From NCBI GenBank assembly GCA_003564925.1, contig PXDW01000099.1, positions 1 to 5,982 on the forward strand: DNA of 5,982 nucleotides, in the 5' to 3' direction. The stretch is from Candidatus Woesearchaeota archaeon (GTDB lineage: Archaea; Nanobdellota; Nanobdellia; Woesearchaeales; PXDW01). Under the pieces are notes generated by a model. It made no database searches, was not told where the DNA came from, and was given only the letters and a program-made list of their open reading frames with translations. The stretch's first letter is position 1. Each line of letters starts with the position of its first letter. The translations under genes were made by a program, and so were the position numbers. Of the stretch, positions 1-4,936 are shown piece by piece.

Positions 1-190
1 ATTAATAATATCATTATTCTTATATATTTTTAATAAAACTCTGGCTGTTTCGCCAGCACCATAAAATATAATATTTTCAAATCCCTTTTTTTCTATTTCA
101 TTAAAAATGCTTATAATTTGATCTTCAGCTATACTATATAATTCATTAAGCTCATTTAAGTAAGATATTAGAAAATAATTATATTTATTT
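1..190 (-). other. Non-uL15 segment with Rossmann-type glycine motif, in frame behind uL15
   Basis: The right boundary is approximate (between about 169 and 204). The encoded residues 50-113 of the open frame contain an amphipathic, acidic helical stretch (ELNELYSIAEDQIISIFNEI). This is followed by a hydrophobic strand and glycine turn, NIIFYGAGETARVLLKIY (residues 89-106), that reads like the first beta-alpha unit of an NAD- or nucleotide-binding fold (GxGxxA). This is unlike the Lys/Arg/Gly-rich composition of uL15 and unlike its C-terminal domain. The other two minus-strand frames meet stops near the junction and showed no uL15 continuation, so a simple frameshift is not the explanation. 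It could be unrelated DNA joined by assembly at a contig end, a real rearrangement, or a true fusion. The fold is inferred from one motif only; no specific enzyme can be named. Confidence 0.55.
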
Positions 191-339
191 ATTGCTGGGT
201 TTTTAGCATCTCCTCTCTTTCCTGTTCCTGCCATACCTCTTCCTCCTCTATTTCCAGCTCCTCTACGCTTCTTCATAGCTCCGCCGCCGTGGGTTTTTGA
301 GCCCCTGTACTTTACAACTTTTTTTTTCTTAAATCTCAT
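1..339 (-). CDS. rpl15: Large-subunit ribosomal protein uL15 N-terminal part, 3' end outside window and anomalous
   Basis: The first 46 or so codons are clearly archaeal uL15, a 50S protein that threads a basic Gly/Arg-rich arm into 23S rRNA. Visible landmarks are KYRGSKTHGGG (residues 10-20), KKRRGAGNRGGRGMAGTGKR (23-42) and the following GDAK. After about residue 50 the expected uL15 continuation (a GKHGF-like motif and the globular domain) does not appear. The frame instead stays open for 60 more codons into a sequence with a Rossmann-like motif, and runs off the left edge without a stop. The ATG at 339 lies 5 bases after the uL30 stop. A purine-rich GAGAAGG abuts it, which is very close for a ribosome-binding site. 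A GTG at 348, overlapping the uL30 stop, is a possible alternative start. The identity of the first half is secure; the gene as a whole may be chimeric. Confidence 0.85.
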   Translation of the reverse strand, partial: MRFKKKKVVKYRGSKTHGGGAMKKRRGAGNRGGRGMAGTGKRGDAKNPAINKYNYFLISYLNELNELYSIAEDQIISIFNEIEKKGFENIIFYGAGETARVLLKIYKNNDIIN

Positions 340-344
340 CCTTC

Positions 345-818
345 TCACAACATTTTTTTTATTAATAAATTAATCTTATCTCCCCTGTATCCAAGGGCCC
401 CACCAGACCTGAAAGAAACTTTTATACCTTTTCTTTCAAACCCTTTTTTTGGGGGATTCAGCCTGAAAGGTTTTAATCTGCCTTTTTTATCTTTTTTTGC
501 TTTTTTCATTAAAATGTCTAATGTTTCTTTGTCTATCTCACCATAAGCAACATAGTCTTTTATTACTTTTATCATTCCTAAATTCACAGGATTCTTATCT
601 AAGATGACACACCAATTCTTTTTATCTAATCTTAACATATTAAAAGTATCTCCAATCTTTTTGTATATATTAATTTTCCCCCTTATTCTGATAACTGCAA
701 TTTTTTCCTTGCCTGAAGGGATTTCATTCCCCTTAGCATTTTTTTTGTTTGCTTCGGATTTAACAATACCAGATTCTTTAATATCCTGTTTTTTATCTTT
801 ATTGTTCTGTTCTTTCAT
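345..818 (-). CDS. rpl30: Large-subunit ribosomal protein uL30, compact form with Lys-rich N-terminal extension
   Basis: uL30 is a 50S protein of the RPL7/L30 family that binds 23S rRNA. The core starts at residue 38 with KIAVIRIRGKINIYKKIGDT and continues with MLRLDKKNWCVILD (61-74), GMIKVIKDYVAYGEID (81-96), PFRLNPPKKGF (117-127) and the C-terminal signature GGALGYRGDKIN (139-150). Two things differ from textbook archaeal uL30. A Lys/Asn/Glu-rich extension of about 37 residues precedes the core. The insert that usually follows GEID..TL is about 30 residues shorter, so the total (157 aa) looks normal although the architecture is not. I chose the ATG at 818, which overlaps the uS5 gene by 20 bases; a TTG two codons upstream would also be in frame. 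A purine-rich AAGGAAAG lies about 7-14 bases upstream. It ends with TGA 5 bases before uL15. Confidence 0.95.
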   Translation of the reverse strand: MKEQNNKDKKQDIKESGIVKSEANKKNAKGNEIPSGKEKIAVIRIRGKINIYKKIGDTFNMLRLDKKNWCVILDKNPVNLGMIKVIKDYVAYGEIDKETLDILMKKAKKDKKGRLKPFRLNPPKKGFERKGIKVSFRSGGALGYRGDKINLLIKKML

Positions 819-1560
819 CTTCAATCTTTCCTTCTTTTATACCCAGAGATTTAATATTATCTTCAGTTGTTTTTGTCTTCATTAATTCTTTTAGAGCTTC
901 AAAACAAGCATAAATAAGATTGCTTTTAGTCTTTGTTTGTCCTTTTGTTTTTGACCAAACATCTTTTATTCCAGCAAGCTCTAAAATTTTGGCACACTCT
1001 TTTTCAATACAAAGACCGGTTCCTTTTGGCGCCGACATTAATTCAATCTCTACAGAACCACACTTTCCTTTTACTTTAAATGATATGCTGTGTGGAGTTC
1101 CGCATCCACATTGCCATGAACCACAGCCTCTTCTTATTTTTATTAAGTTTAATTTTGCTTTTCTAAATGCTTTTTCTCTCGAAGGAACTGTTTCACGTGA
1201 TTTTCCATACCCAATACCAACCAAACCATTCCTATTTCCAACAACAGCTATTGTTGCAAATCTTGGTTTATTCCCTTCTCTTGTTTTCTTCTGTGTTTGT
1301 TTGAAAACCCGTTTCTGCCCTCCACCAAATTTACCTTTGGATTGCCCTATAAGAAGCAATTCATTTTCTAAATCAGGAATAAGCATGTCAATAATCTCAG
1401 ATTCAAGAATTGGAATACCCATGTCTAAGATATCATTAATATCTTTTATCTTGCCTTTTTTTACTTTCATACCTAATGATGTTTTAGGTTTCCAAGATTC
1501 TTTTATCTCTTCTGTATTTAATTCTTTTCTACTATTATTTTTTTTGTTTTCTTCTGACAT
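799..1560 (-). CDS. rps5: Small-subunit ribosomal protein uS5 with an expanded loop
   Basis: uS5 sits at the head/body junction of the 30S subunit near uS4 and uS8 and affects decoding accuracy. The archaeal N-terminal motif WKPKTSLGMKVKKGKI is at residues 23-38 and LLIPDLE-like helix residues are near 59-66. The double-stranded-RNA-binding-like S5 domain spans about 67-135 (FATIAVVGNRNGLVGIGYGK, 101-120). The archaeal signature RRGCGSWQCGCGTPHS (143-158) is followed by KGKCGSVEIELMSAPKGTGL (164-183) and LELAGIKDVWSKT (193-205). Residues 73-99 form a Gly/Lys/Gln-rich loop about 14-15 residues longer than in Euryarchaeota or E. coli; I remember similar segments in Woesearchaeota/Pacearchaeota. 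Its length of 253 aa also reflects an N-terminal extension of about 20 polar residues. The ATG follows the uL18 stop by one base, with AAGGT five bases upstream. The last 20 bases overlap uL30. Confidence 0.97.
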   Translation of the reverse strand: MSEENKKNNSRKELNTEEIKESWKPKTSLGMKVKKGKIKDINDILDMGIPILESEIIDMLIPDLENELLLIGQSKGKFGGGQKRVFKQTQKKTREGNKPRFATIAVVGNRNGLVGIGYGKSRETVPSREKAFRKAKLNLIKIRRGCGSWQCGCGTPHSISFKVKGKCGSVEIELMSAPKGTGLCIEKECAKILELAGIKDVWSKTKGQTKTKSNLIYACFEALKELMKTKTTEDNIKSLGIKEGKIEDERTEQ

Positions 1561-1561
1561 T

Positions 1562-2080
1562 TTAGACCTTCGTTATTTTTTCCTTAATTTGTTTGAAATC
1601 TTTTTCAAAATTTTTCATATTTTCTTTGCCTTTCTGATATTCAATTATATGTTTTCCTTCTATTCTGTCTTGGCTTGGAAATATTCCTTTATCAATATTT
1701 ATTACCAAGCCACCATCTATTGCTCCTTTTAGTGCAGCATACAATCTTCCACCTTTAATAGGAGTTTGCAAACCCAAATCAACAATAGCTTCTTTTCCTT
1801 TTGATTTTCTTCCTATTAGAAGGCCGACAAGGTAAGATGCAGGTATGTTTGCTTTATTGTATTTCCAACCATATTTTATTAATTCTCTTGAGTGTGAACT
1901 AGCTATTGTTTTATCGCCTTCCGGATGATATTCTATTAATTGAATAACTATGTTTTTATTAAATTTTCTTATAATAAGCCTAAGCTTTCTGGATTTAAGC
2001 AAACCCAACCTTCTTTTGTAATTGGTCTTGCCTTCTCTTCTTCTTCTGTATGTTATTGTTCTTTTATTTTTTCTTGCCAT
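1562..2080 (-). CDS. rpl18: Large-subunit ribosomal protein uL18
   Basis: uL18 binds 5S rRNA together with uL5 and places it in the central protuberance of the 50S subunit. The archaeal/eukaryotic-type signature YRRRREGKTNYKRRLGLLKS (residues 11-30) is followed by RLIIRKFNKNIVIQLIEY (34-51), the SRELIKYGWKYNKANIPASY region (64-83) and GLLIGRKSKGKEAIVDLGL (86-104). The C-terminal AALKGAIDGGLVINID (115-130) and FPSQDRIEGKHIIEY (134-148) are also present. At 172 aa it is slightly shorter than many archaeal homologues. The gene starts inside the end of eL19 (17-base overlap). No clear Shine-Dalgarno site is visible before the ATG, so initiation probably depends on ribosomes finishing eL19. The terminal KV codons and TAA supply the AAGGT site for uS5 directly downstream. 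Confidence 0.97.
   Translation of the reverse strand: MARKNKRTITYRRRREGKTNYKRRLGLLKSRKLRLIIRKFNKNIVIQLIEYHPEGDKTIASSHSRELIKYGWKYNKANIPASYLVGLLIGRKSKGKEAIVDLGLQTPIKGGRLYAALKGAIDGGLVINIDKGIFPSQDRIEGKHIIEYQKGKENMKNFEKDFKQIKEKITKV
1566..1570 (-). promoter_or_regulatory. Shine-Dalgarno site for uS5
   Basis: AAGGT on the minus strand lies five bases before the uS5 ATG. It is formed by the last lysine and valine codons of uL18 just before its TAA, so the site sits inside the upstream coding region. Confidence 0.65.
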
Positions 2081-2654
2081 CTTGTTTCTTTGTAACTTTC
2101 TTAGTTGATTTTTTTGGTTTTTTATTAACTTTATTTGTCTTTTTTTTCAATTTACTATTTTTTCCTTCTTTACGAATTGGTTTGTCTTTTTTTTCATTAC
2201 TTGAGATTTTTTTCATTAGGTTATGTTCTTCTAGATATATCTTTATATGTCTCTTACTTCTGAAGAAACCCCCTTTTGCTTTTTTATATAATATTCTGAA
2301 ATTTTTATTATCAATCAATTCTTTATCTTTTAGACTTTTTAATAAAGATCTTTGTAGTCTTATCTTATTCATCCATGTTTTTTTCTTTGGAAGCCTTGCT
2401 GTTTTCTTACCTTTTCTACTTCCTTGTCCTTTTTGCTTTCCTTTACTTCTCTGGATTTTTCTTTTATTTACCCTCGCTCTTGAAACCCCTTTCTTTTTCT
2501 TTTTTGATATAGCTTTATCTATTATTAGAGACCTTATATCTGCTTTTGTTATAGACTCTTTTATGTCCTCAAGTCTTTCCTCATCGAACTTTACTCTTTT
2601 CTTTGAGCATTTAAGCACATCTGCAGCAAGCCTTTTTTGTGTTTTTAGTTTCAT
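2064..2654 (-). CDS. rpl19e: Large-subunit ribosomal protein eL19 with Lys-rich C-terminal tail
   Basis: eL19 is an archaeal/eukaryotic 50S protein that wraps rRNA with long helices and contributes to intersubunit contacts. The match covers residues 1-147: KLKTQKRLAADVLKCSKKRV (2-21), FDEERLEDIKESITKADIRSL (23-43), the basic linker GQGSRKGKKTARLPKK (76-91), and the C-terminal helices WMNKIRLQRSLLKSLKDK (94-111), YKKAKGGFF (123-131) and YLEEHNL (140-146). Canonical archaeal eL19 ends about here, near 150 aa. This copy continues for about 49 residues composed mostly of Lys with Ser, Thr and Asn, which is probably disordered and RNA-binding. The ATG lies 22 bases after the eL32 stop, the widest gap in the window, with only a weak purine stretch (AGAAGAA) before it. 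The 3' end overlaps uL18 by 17 bases. Confidence 0.96.
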   Translation of the reverse strand: MKLKTQKRLAADVLKCSKKRVKFDEERLEDIKESITKADIRSLIIDKAISKKKKKGVSRARVNKRKIQRSKGKQKGQGSRKGKKTARLPKKKTWMNKIRLQRSLLKSLKDKELIDNKNFRILYKKAKGGFFRSKRHIKIYLEEHNLMKKISSNEKKDKPIRKEGKNSKLKKKTNKVNKKPKKSTKKVTKKQDGKKK

Positions 2655-2676
2655 TTTATTGTTCTTCTATCTGCTT

Positions 2677-3249
2677 TTATTCTTTTTTTGTTAAAATCTT
2701 ATCTTTTTCTTTCTTTTCTATTTTTTTCTTCTCTTCTTCATCTGTCTGCTCTGTTTTTTTCTCTTCTTTTTTCTTATCTTTCTTTGGCTTTTCCTTTCTC
2801 TTTTGTTCCTTCTTTTTCTTCTTCTCTTCTTTTTCTTCTTTCCTTTTTTCAAATTTTTGTTTTAATAAATCAAGATATTCTTTTATTGATTTAATATTTA
2901 AAATCTCTATTTTTCTTTTTTCAGCTTGATTCATAATCTCAACTTTTTTTCTGTTTCCAACTTTACTAGATATTATAATGCCTTGTTTTTTTTCATCAAT
3001 AACTTCTAGTTCTTTTACATTATGTATAACAACTGCTTGAAGCCCCTTTAATAACTTTTTTTCTTTATTAGGCTTCCCATACCCTGGCTTTACTATAACT
3101 CTGTAACCTTTCTTTTGTAACCTCATTTTTGAATGTAAGCCTTTCGGCCTTCTCCATTTTTTACCTAATTTTTTCTTTTTATGGGAATCCTGCCTAATAA
3201 AACTGGGATTCTTTTTTACAGCATCTGTCTTTATATTTTTTGAAATCAT
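2677..3249 (-). CDS. rpl32e: Large-subunit ribosomal protein eL32 with long Lys/Glu tail
   Basis: eL32 is a 50S protein found in archaea and eukaryotes and absent from bacteria. The conserved core is in residues 14-120: PSFIRQDSHKKKKLGKKWRR (15-34), PKGLHSKMRLQKKGY (35-49), GYGKP (56-60), VVIHNVKELEVID (73-85), SSKVGNRKKVEIMNQAE (94-110) and IEILN (114-118). From about residue 131 to the end (190) the protein becomes an almost uninterrupted Lys/Glu tract, predicted to be a charged helix or disordered, and about 60 residues beyond the usual archaeal length of around 130. The tail matches the polypurine tract on the coding strand. The start codon overlaps the uL6 stop as ATGA, a classic coupling arrangement; the upstream sequence is AGGAAAAATAATAAA. 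The core identification is firm; the tail has no assigned role. Confidence 0.95.
   Translation of the reverse strand: MISKNIKTDAVKKNPSFIRQDSHKKKKLGKKWRRPKGLHSKMRLQKKGYRVIVKPGYGKPNKEKKLLKGLQAVVIHNVKELEVIDEKKQGIIISSKVGNRKKVEIMNQAEKRKIEILNIKSIKEYLDLLKQKFEKRKEEKEEKKKKKEQKRKEKPKKDKKKEEKKTEQTDEEEKKKIEKKEKDKILTKKE
2680..2859 (-). repeat. Low-complexity polypurine tract (Lys/Glu codons of the eL32 tail)
   Basis: The minus strand here is almost all A and G (the plus strand is C/T-rich), built from irregular AAA, AAG, GAA and GAG codons without an exact repeat unit. It encodes residues 131-190 of eL32. Such tracts vary in length by slippage and are prone to sequencing and assembly error, but the frame stays open through to a stop that fits the next gene. 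Confidence 0.7.
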
Positions 3250-3791
3250 TTTATTATTTTTCCTGCTTTTTCTATTATATATATTCCATCTTGAAAAACT
3301 CTTTTGTCAAAACCGGGCCTTTTTGTCAAATTCTCTATGTCGGCTGCTGTCTGCCCAACTAACTCCTTATCAACACCTTCAACCAAAATCTCAGACCCAT
3401 CTACTTTGACACTTACACCCTCTTTTAATTTCAATCTTCTTGGTGTTTTTTCTCCAATAAAATTTTTTATTATAAGTGTGTTGTTTTCAACTGAAACGTT
3501 CATAGGAAAATGACTCGCACATATCTTTAATTTATATATATAACCCTCTTTAGCTCCTGTAAATAAGTTTTTGAGGTGTGCCTTATATGTGTTTATAGCT
3601 TTTTTCCCCATTTTAGTTGATTTCTTTGCACTCAAAATTATTTGATTTTCTTTGATATCAAAAGTAATTTTTGGGTTTTTTATCATTCTTTTTAGAGTTC
3701 CTTTTTGACCTGAAACTTCAAAAATATCATCATTTAATTTTACATCAACTCCTTCAGGTATTTCTAAAATATCATCAATGTCAATTTTCAT
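3246..3791 (-). CDS. rpl6: Large-subunit ribosomal protein uL6
   Basis: uL6 is a 50S protein with two similar alpha/beta domains, located near the sarcin-ricin loop and the factor-binding site. Domain 1 spans about 1-82 (IPEGVDVKLNDDIFEVSGQKGTLKR at 11-35; INTYKAHLKNLFTGAKEGY at 66-84). Domain 2 follows with the signature HFPMNVSVENNTLIIKNFIG (94-113), EKTPRRLKLKEGV (114-126) and the rRNA-binding GQTAADIENLTKRPGFDKRV (146-165) and FQDGIYI (166-172). At 181 aa it has the usual archaeal length. I chose the ATG at 3791, one base after the uS8 TAA; a TTG four codons upstream is in frame but would lengthen the N-terminus inside uS8. No Shine-Dalgarno site is visible upstream, so translation is probably coupled to uS8. 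The stop overlaps the eL32 start by four bases. Confidence 0.97.
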   Translation of the reverse strand: MKIDIDDILEIPEGVDVKLNDDIFEVSGQKGTLKRMIKNPKITFDIKENQIILSAKKSTKMGKKAINTYKAHLKNLFTGAKEGYIYKLKICASHFPMNVSVENNTLIIKNFIGEKTPRRLKLKEGVSVKVDGSEILVEGVDKELVGQTAADIENLTKRPGFDKRVFQDGIYIIEKAGKIIK

Positions 3792-3792
3792 T

Positions 3793-4185
3793 TTAATATA
3801 CAAAAGCTATTAGCTTACCTCCTGTCGATTTCTCTTTAGCATCTTTATGGGTTATTATCCCTGCAGATGTCGAAACAATTAATATGCCAAAATCTTTCGC
3901 AGGCAAAAATCTTTTTTCAAATTTTTCAAACTCATCTTTCTTTACTTTGTAACGGGGCTTTATAACACCGCATTTGTTTATATTTCCTAAGAGGTTCAAA
4001 ATAATTTTATTCACTTTATCATCTTGTATTTCATTATAGCTCCCAATATACTTATTGTCTTTCATTACCTTTAGAACTTCCGTTATAAGTTTTGAATTAT
4101 TGTTTATCTGGACTTTTTTCTTTCCGATGTTCTCATAATTATTTATCTTCGACATTACATTTCCTAAAGGATCGTTTAAACTCAT
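3793..4185 (-). CDS. rps8: Small-subunit ribosomal protein uS8
   Basis: uS8 binds the central domain of 16S rRNA (helix 21 region) early in 30S assembly. The N-terminal domain begins DPLGNVMSKINNYENIGKKK (residues 5-24) and continues with the helix before IGSYNEIQDDK (47-57). The C-terminal domain has NKCGVIKPRYKVKKDEFE (70-87), RFLPAKDFGILIVSTSAGI (92-110) and ends THKDAKEKSTGGKLIAFVY (112-130). STSAGI followed by the GGKLIAFVY terminus is the diagnostic uS8 pattern. Its length of 130 aa is exactly typical for archaea. A strong AGGTGG site fused to the uS14 stop codon precedes the ATG. The gene ends with TAA one base before the uL6 ATG. Confidence 0.98.
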   Translation of the reverse strand: MSLNDPLGNVMSKINNYENIGKKKVQINNNSKLITEVLKVMKDNKYIGSYNEIQDDKVNKIILNLLGNINKCGVIKPRYKVKKDEFEKFEKRFLPAKDFGILIVSTSAGIITHKDAKEKSTGGKLIAFVY

Positions 4186-4189
4186 TTTT

Positions 4190-4195
4190 CCACCT
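4190..4195 (-). promoter_or_regulatory. Shine-Dalgarno site for uS8
   Basis: AGGTGG on the minus strand, four bases before the uS8 ATG, is complementary to the CCUCC/ACCUCC end of archaeal 16S rRNA. Its first base is also the last base of the uS14 TAA stop, so termination and initiation signals are fused. Confidence 0.8.
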
Positions 4196-4425
4196 TAATT
4201 ATACTTTTTAAACCCTATATTTGTTGCTATTTGCTTGAAGCATGTTCTGCATAAATTCAACCCATATTTATCTATGTGGGCGGAGCTTCTTCCACATCTT
4301 CTACACTTCTTTTTTGCCTTTCCACAGGATCTTTCTTTAGGAACGTTATATTTTTCGTACCTTTTCATTTTTCCTGGCTTTTTTCTTATTTGCCTCAATA
4401 CTTTATTGTGGCTGCTTACAGTCAT
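4195..4425 (-). CDS. rps14: Small-subunit ribosomal protein uS14, zinc-binding type
   Basis: uS14 is located in the 30S head near uS3 and uS10. This is the zinc-ribbon form, with ligands visible as C41-x2-C44 and C59-x2-C62 in CRRCGR and CRTCF, and the typical archaeal ending ATNIGFKKYN. I chose the ATG at 4425 (76 aa): it is preceded by GGAGG at five bases and follows the uL5 TAA by one base. A TTG at 4449 is in frame but has no such support. Most archaeal uS14 proteins are about 50-56 aa; this one has about 20 extra N-terminal residues (SSHNKVLRQIRKKPGKMKRY region) and an extra cysteine, C34, seven residues before the first ligand. I remember a similar longer uS14 in DPANN archaea, but did not verify it. 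Confidence 0.96.
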   Translation of the reverse strand: MTVSSHNKVLRQIRKKPGKMKRYEKYNVPKERSCGKAKKKCRRCGRSSAHIDKYGLNLCRTCFKQIATNIGFKKYN

Positions 4426-4426
4426 T

Positions 4427-4936
4427 TTATCCTCCGATTTTAACTCCAAATTTGTTTTTCATAAAATCAATCGCATCTTCTTTTGTAATTTTATGATTTT
4501 TATTAATCTTCTTTTTTCCTATTTTTCTTCTTTTTATTCTGAATCCTGCCCTTTCCAATGTGACACAAACTTCAAAACCAATTATACCTATTTCTGGATC
4601 ATATTTTATTCCGGGAATATCTATATATTCTGCTATTCCAAATGCCATATTTCCATTCTCATCAAACTGTTTTTCGTTCATTTTTTTCTCTTTTGCCAAA
4701 AGAAGCTTTTCAAGGATTTCAACAGCTTTTTCTTTTCTTAGCGTTACTTTGCATCCAATAGGTAAACCCGGTCTAATCCCCCATGTTGGAATTCTTTTAT
4801 TTGTTATTGTTTCAATCGGCTTAACACTGGTTACATTTTTAAGTAGCTTAATGCCTTTCTTAAGCTGGTTGGAATCTTTACCAGCCCCAAAATTTAGGGT
4901 TACCTTTTCTATCTTAATTTCTTTCATCTTGTTCAT
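4427..4936 (-). CDS. rpl5: Large-subunit ribosomal protein uL5
   Basis: uL5 binds 5S rRNA with uL18 in the central protuberance and contacts the P-site tRNA region. From the chosen start, residues 5-19 read KEIKIEKVTLNFGAG, followed by the conserved PTWGIRPGLPIGCKVTLR (50-67), GNMAFGIAEYIDIPGIKYDP (95-114), EIGIIGFEVCVTLERAGFRI (115-134) and a basic C-terminus. At 169 aa it is of normal archaeal length. Three in-frame ATGs compete (4945, 4936, 4927). I prefer 4936 because MNKMKEIKIEKV lines up with the usual archaeal MNPMREIRIEKV beginning; none has a strong ribosome-binding site. With this start it overlaps the end of eS4 by 23 bases. It ends with TAA one base before uS14. Confidence 0.96.
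   Translation of the reverse strand: MNKMKEIKIEKVTLNFGAGKDSNQLKKGIKLLKNVTSVKPIETITNKRIPTWGIRPGLPIGCKVTLRKEKAVEILEKLLLAKEKKMNEKQFDENGNMAFGIAEYIDIPGIKYDPEIGIIGFEVCVTLERAGFRIKRRKIGKKKINKNHKITKEDAIDFMKNKFGVKIGG
4431..4435 (-). promoter_or_regulatory. Shine-Dalgarno site deciding the uS14 start
   Basis: A perfect GGAGG on the minus strand sits five bases before the ATG at 4425, within the last codons of uL5. It favours this ATG over the in-frame TTG at 4449. Confidence 0.8.

Noticed and set aside
169..204. Simple frameshift in uL15 explaining the lost similarity
   Set aside because: The other minus-strand frames reach stops within a few codons of the junction and showed no GKHGF-like or other uL15 continuation; the open frame itself carries a coherent different motif.
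920..1732. Long plus-strand open frame (270 codons) opposite uS5 and uL18
   Set aside because: It is antisense to two clearly conserved ribosomal genes. Its Phe/Ser/Leu-rich translation is what the complement of Lys/Glu/Arg codons gives, and no family signature is seen.
340..2676. Possible terminators or attenuators, from the T-runs on the plus strand
   Set aside because: Plus-strand T-runs are Lys AAA codons on the coding strand. No stem-loop with a U-run on the transcribed strand was found, and intergenic gaps are 22 bases or less.
2050..2929. Plus-strand open frames that look like multi-pass hydrophobic proteins
   Set aside because: They are the complement of the Lys-rich eL19 and eL32 tails: polypurine codons read backwards give Phe/Ser/Leu runs that imitate membrane segments.
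3531..3543. TATA-box-like string (TTTATATATATAA) inside uL6
   Set aside because: It lies within conserved coding sequence of a tightly packed operon in AT-rich DNA, and no start codon of a separate transcription unit follows at a sensible distance.
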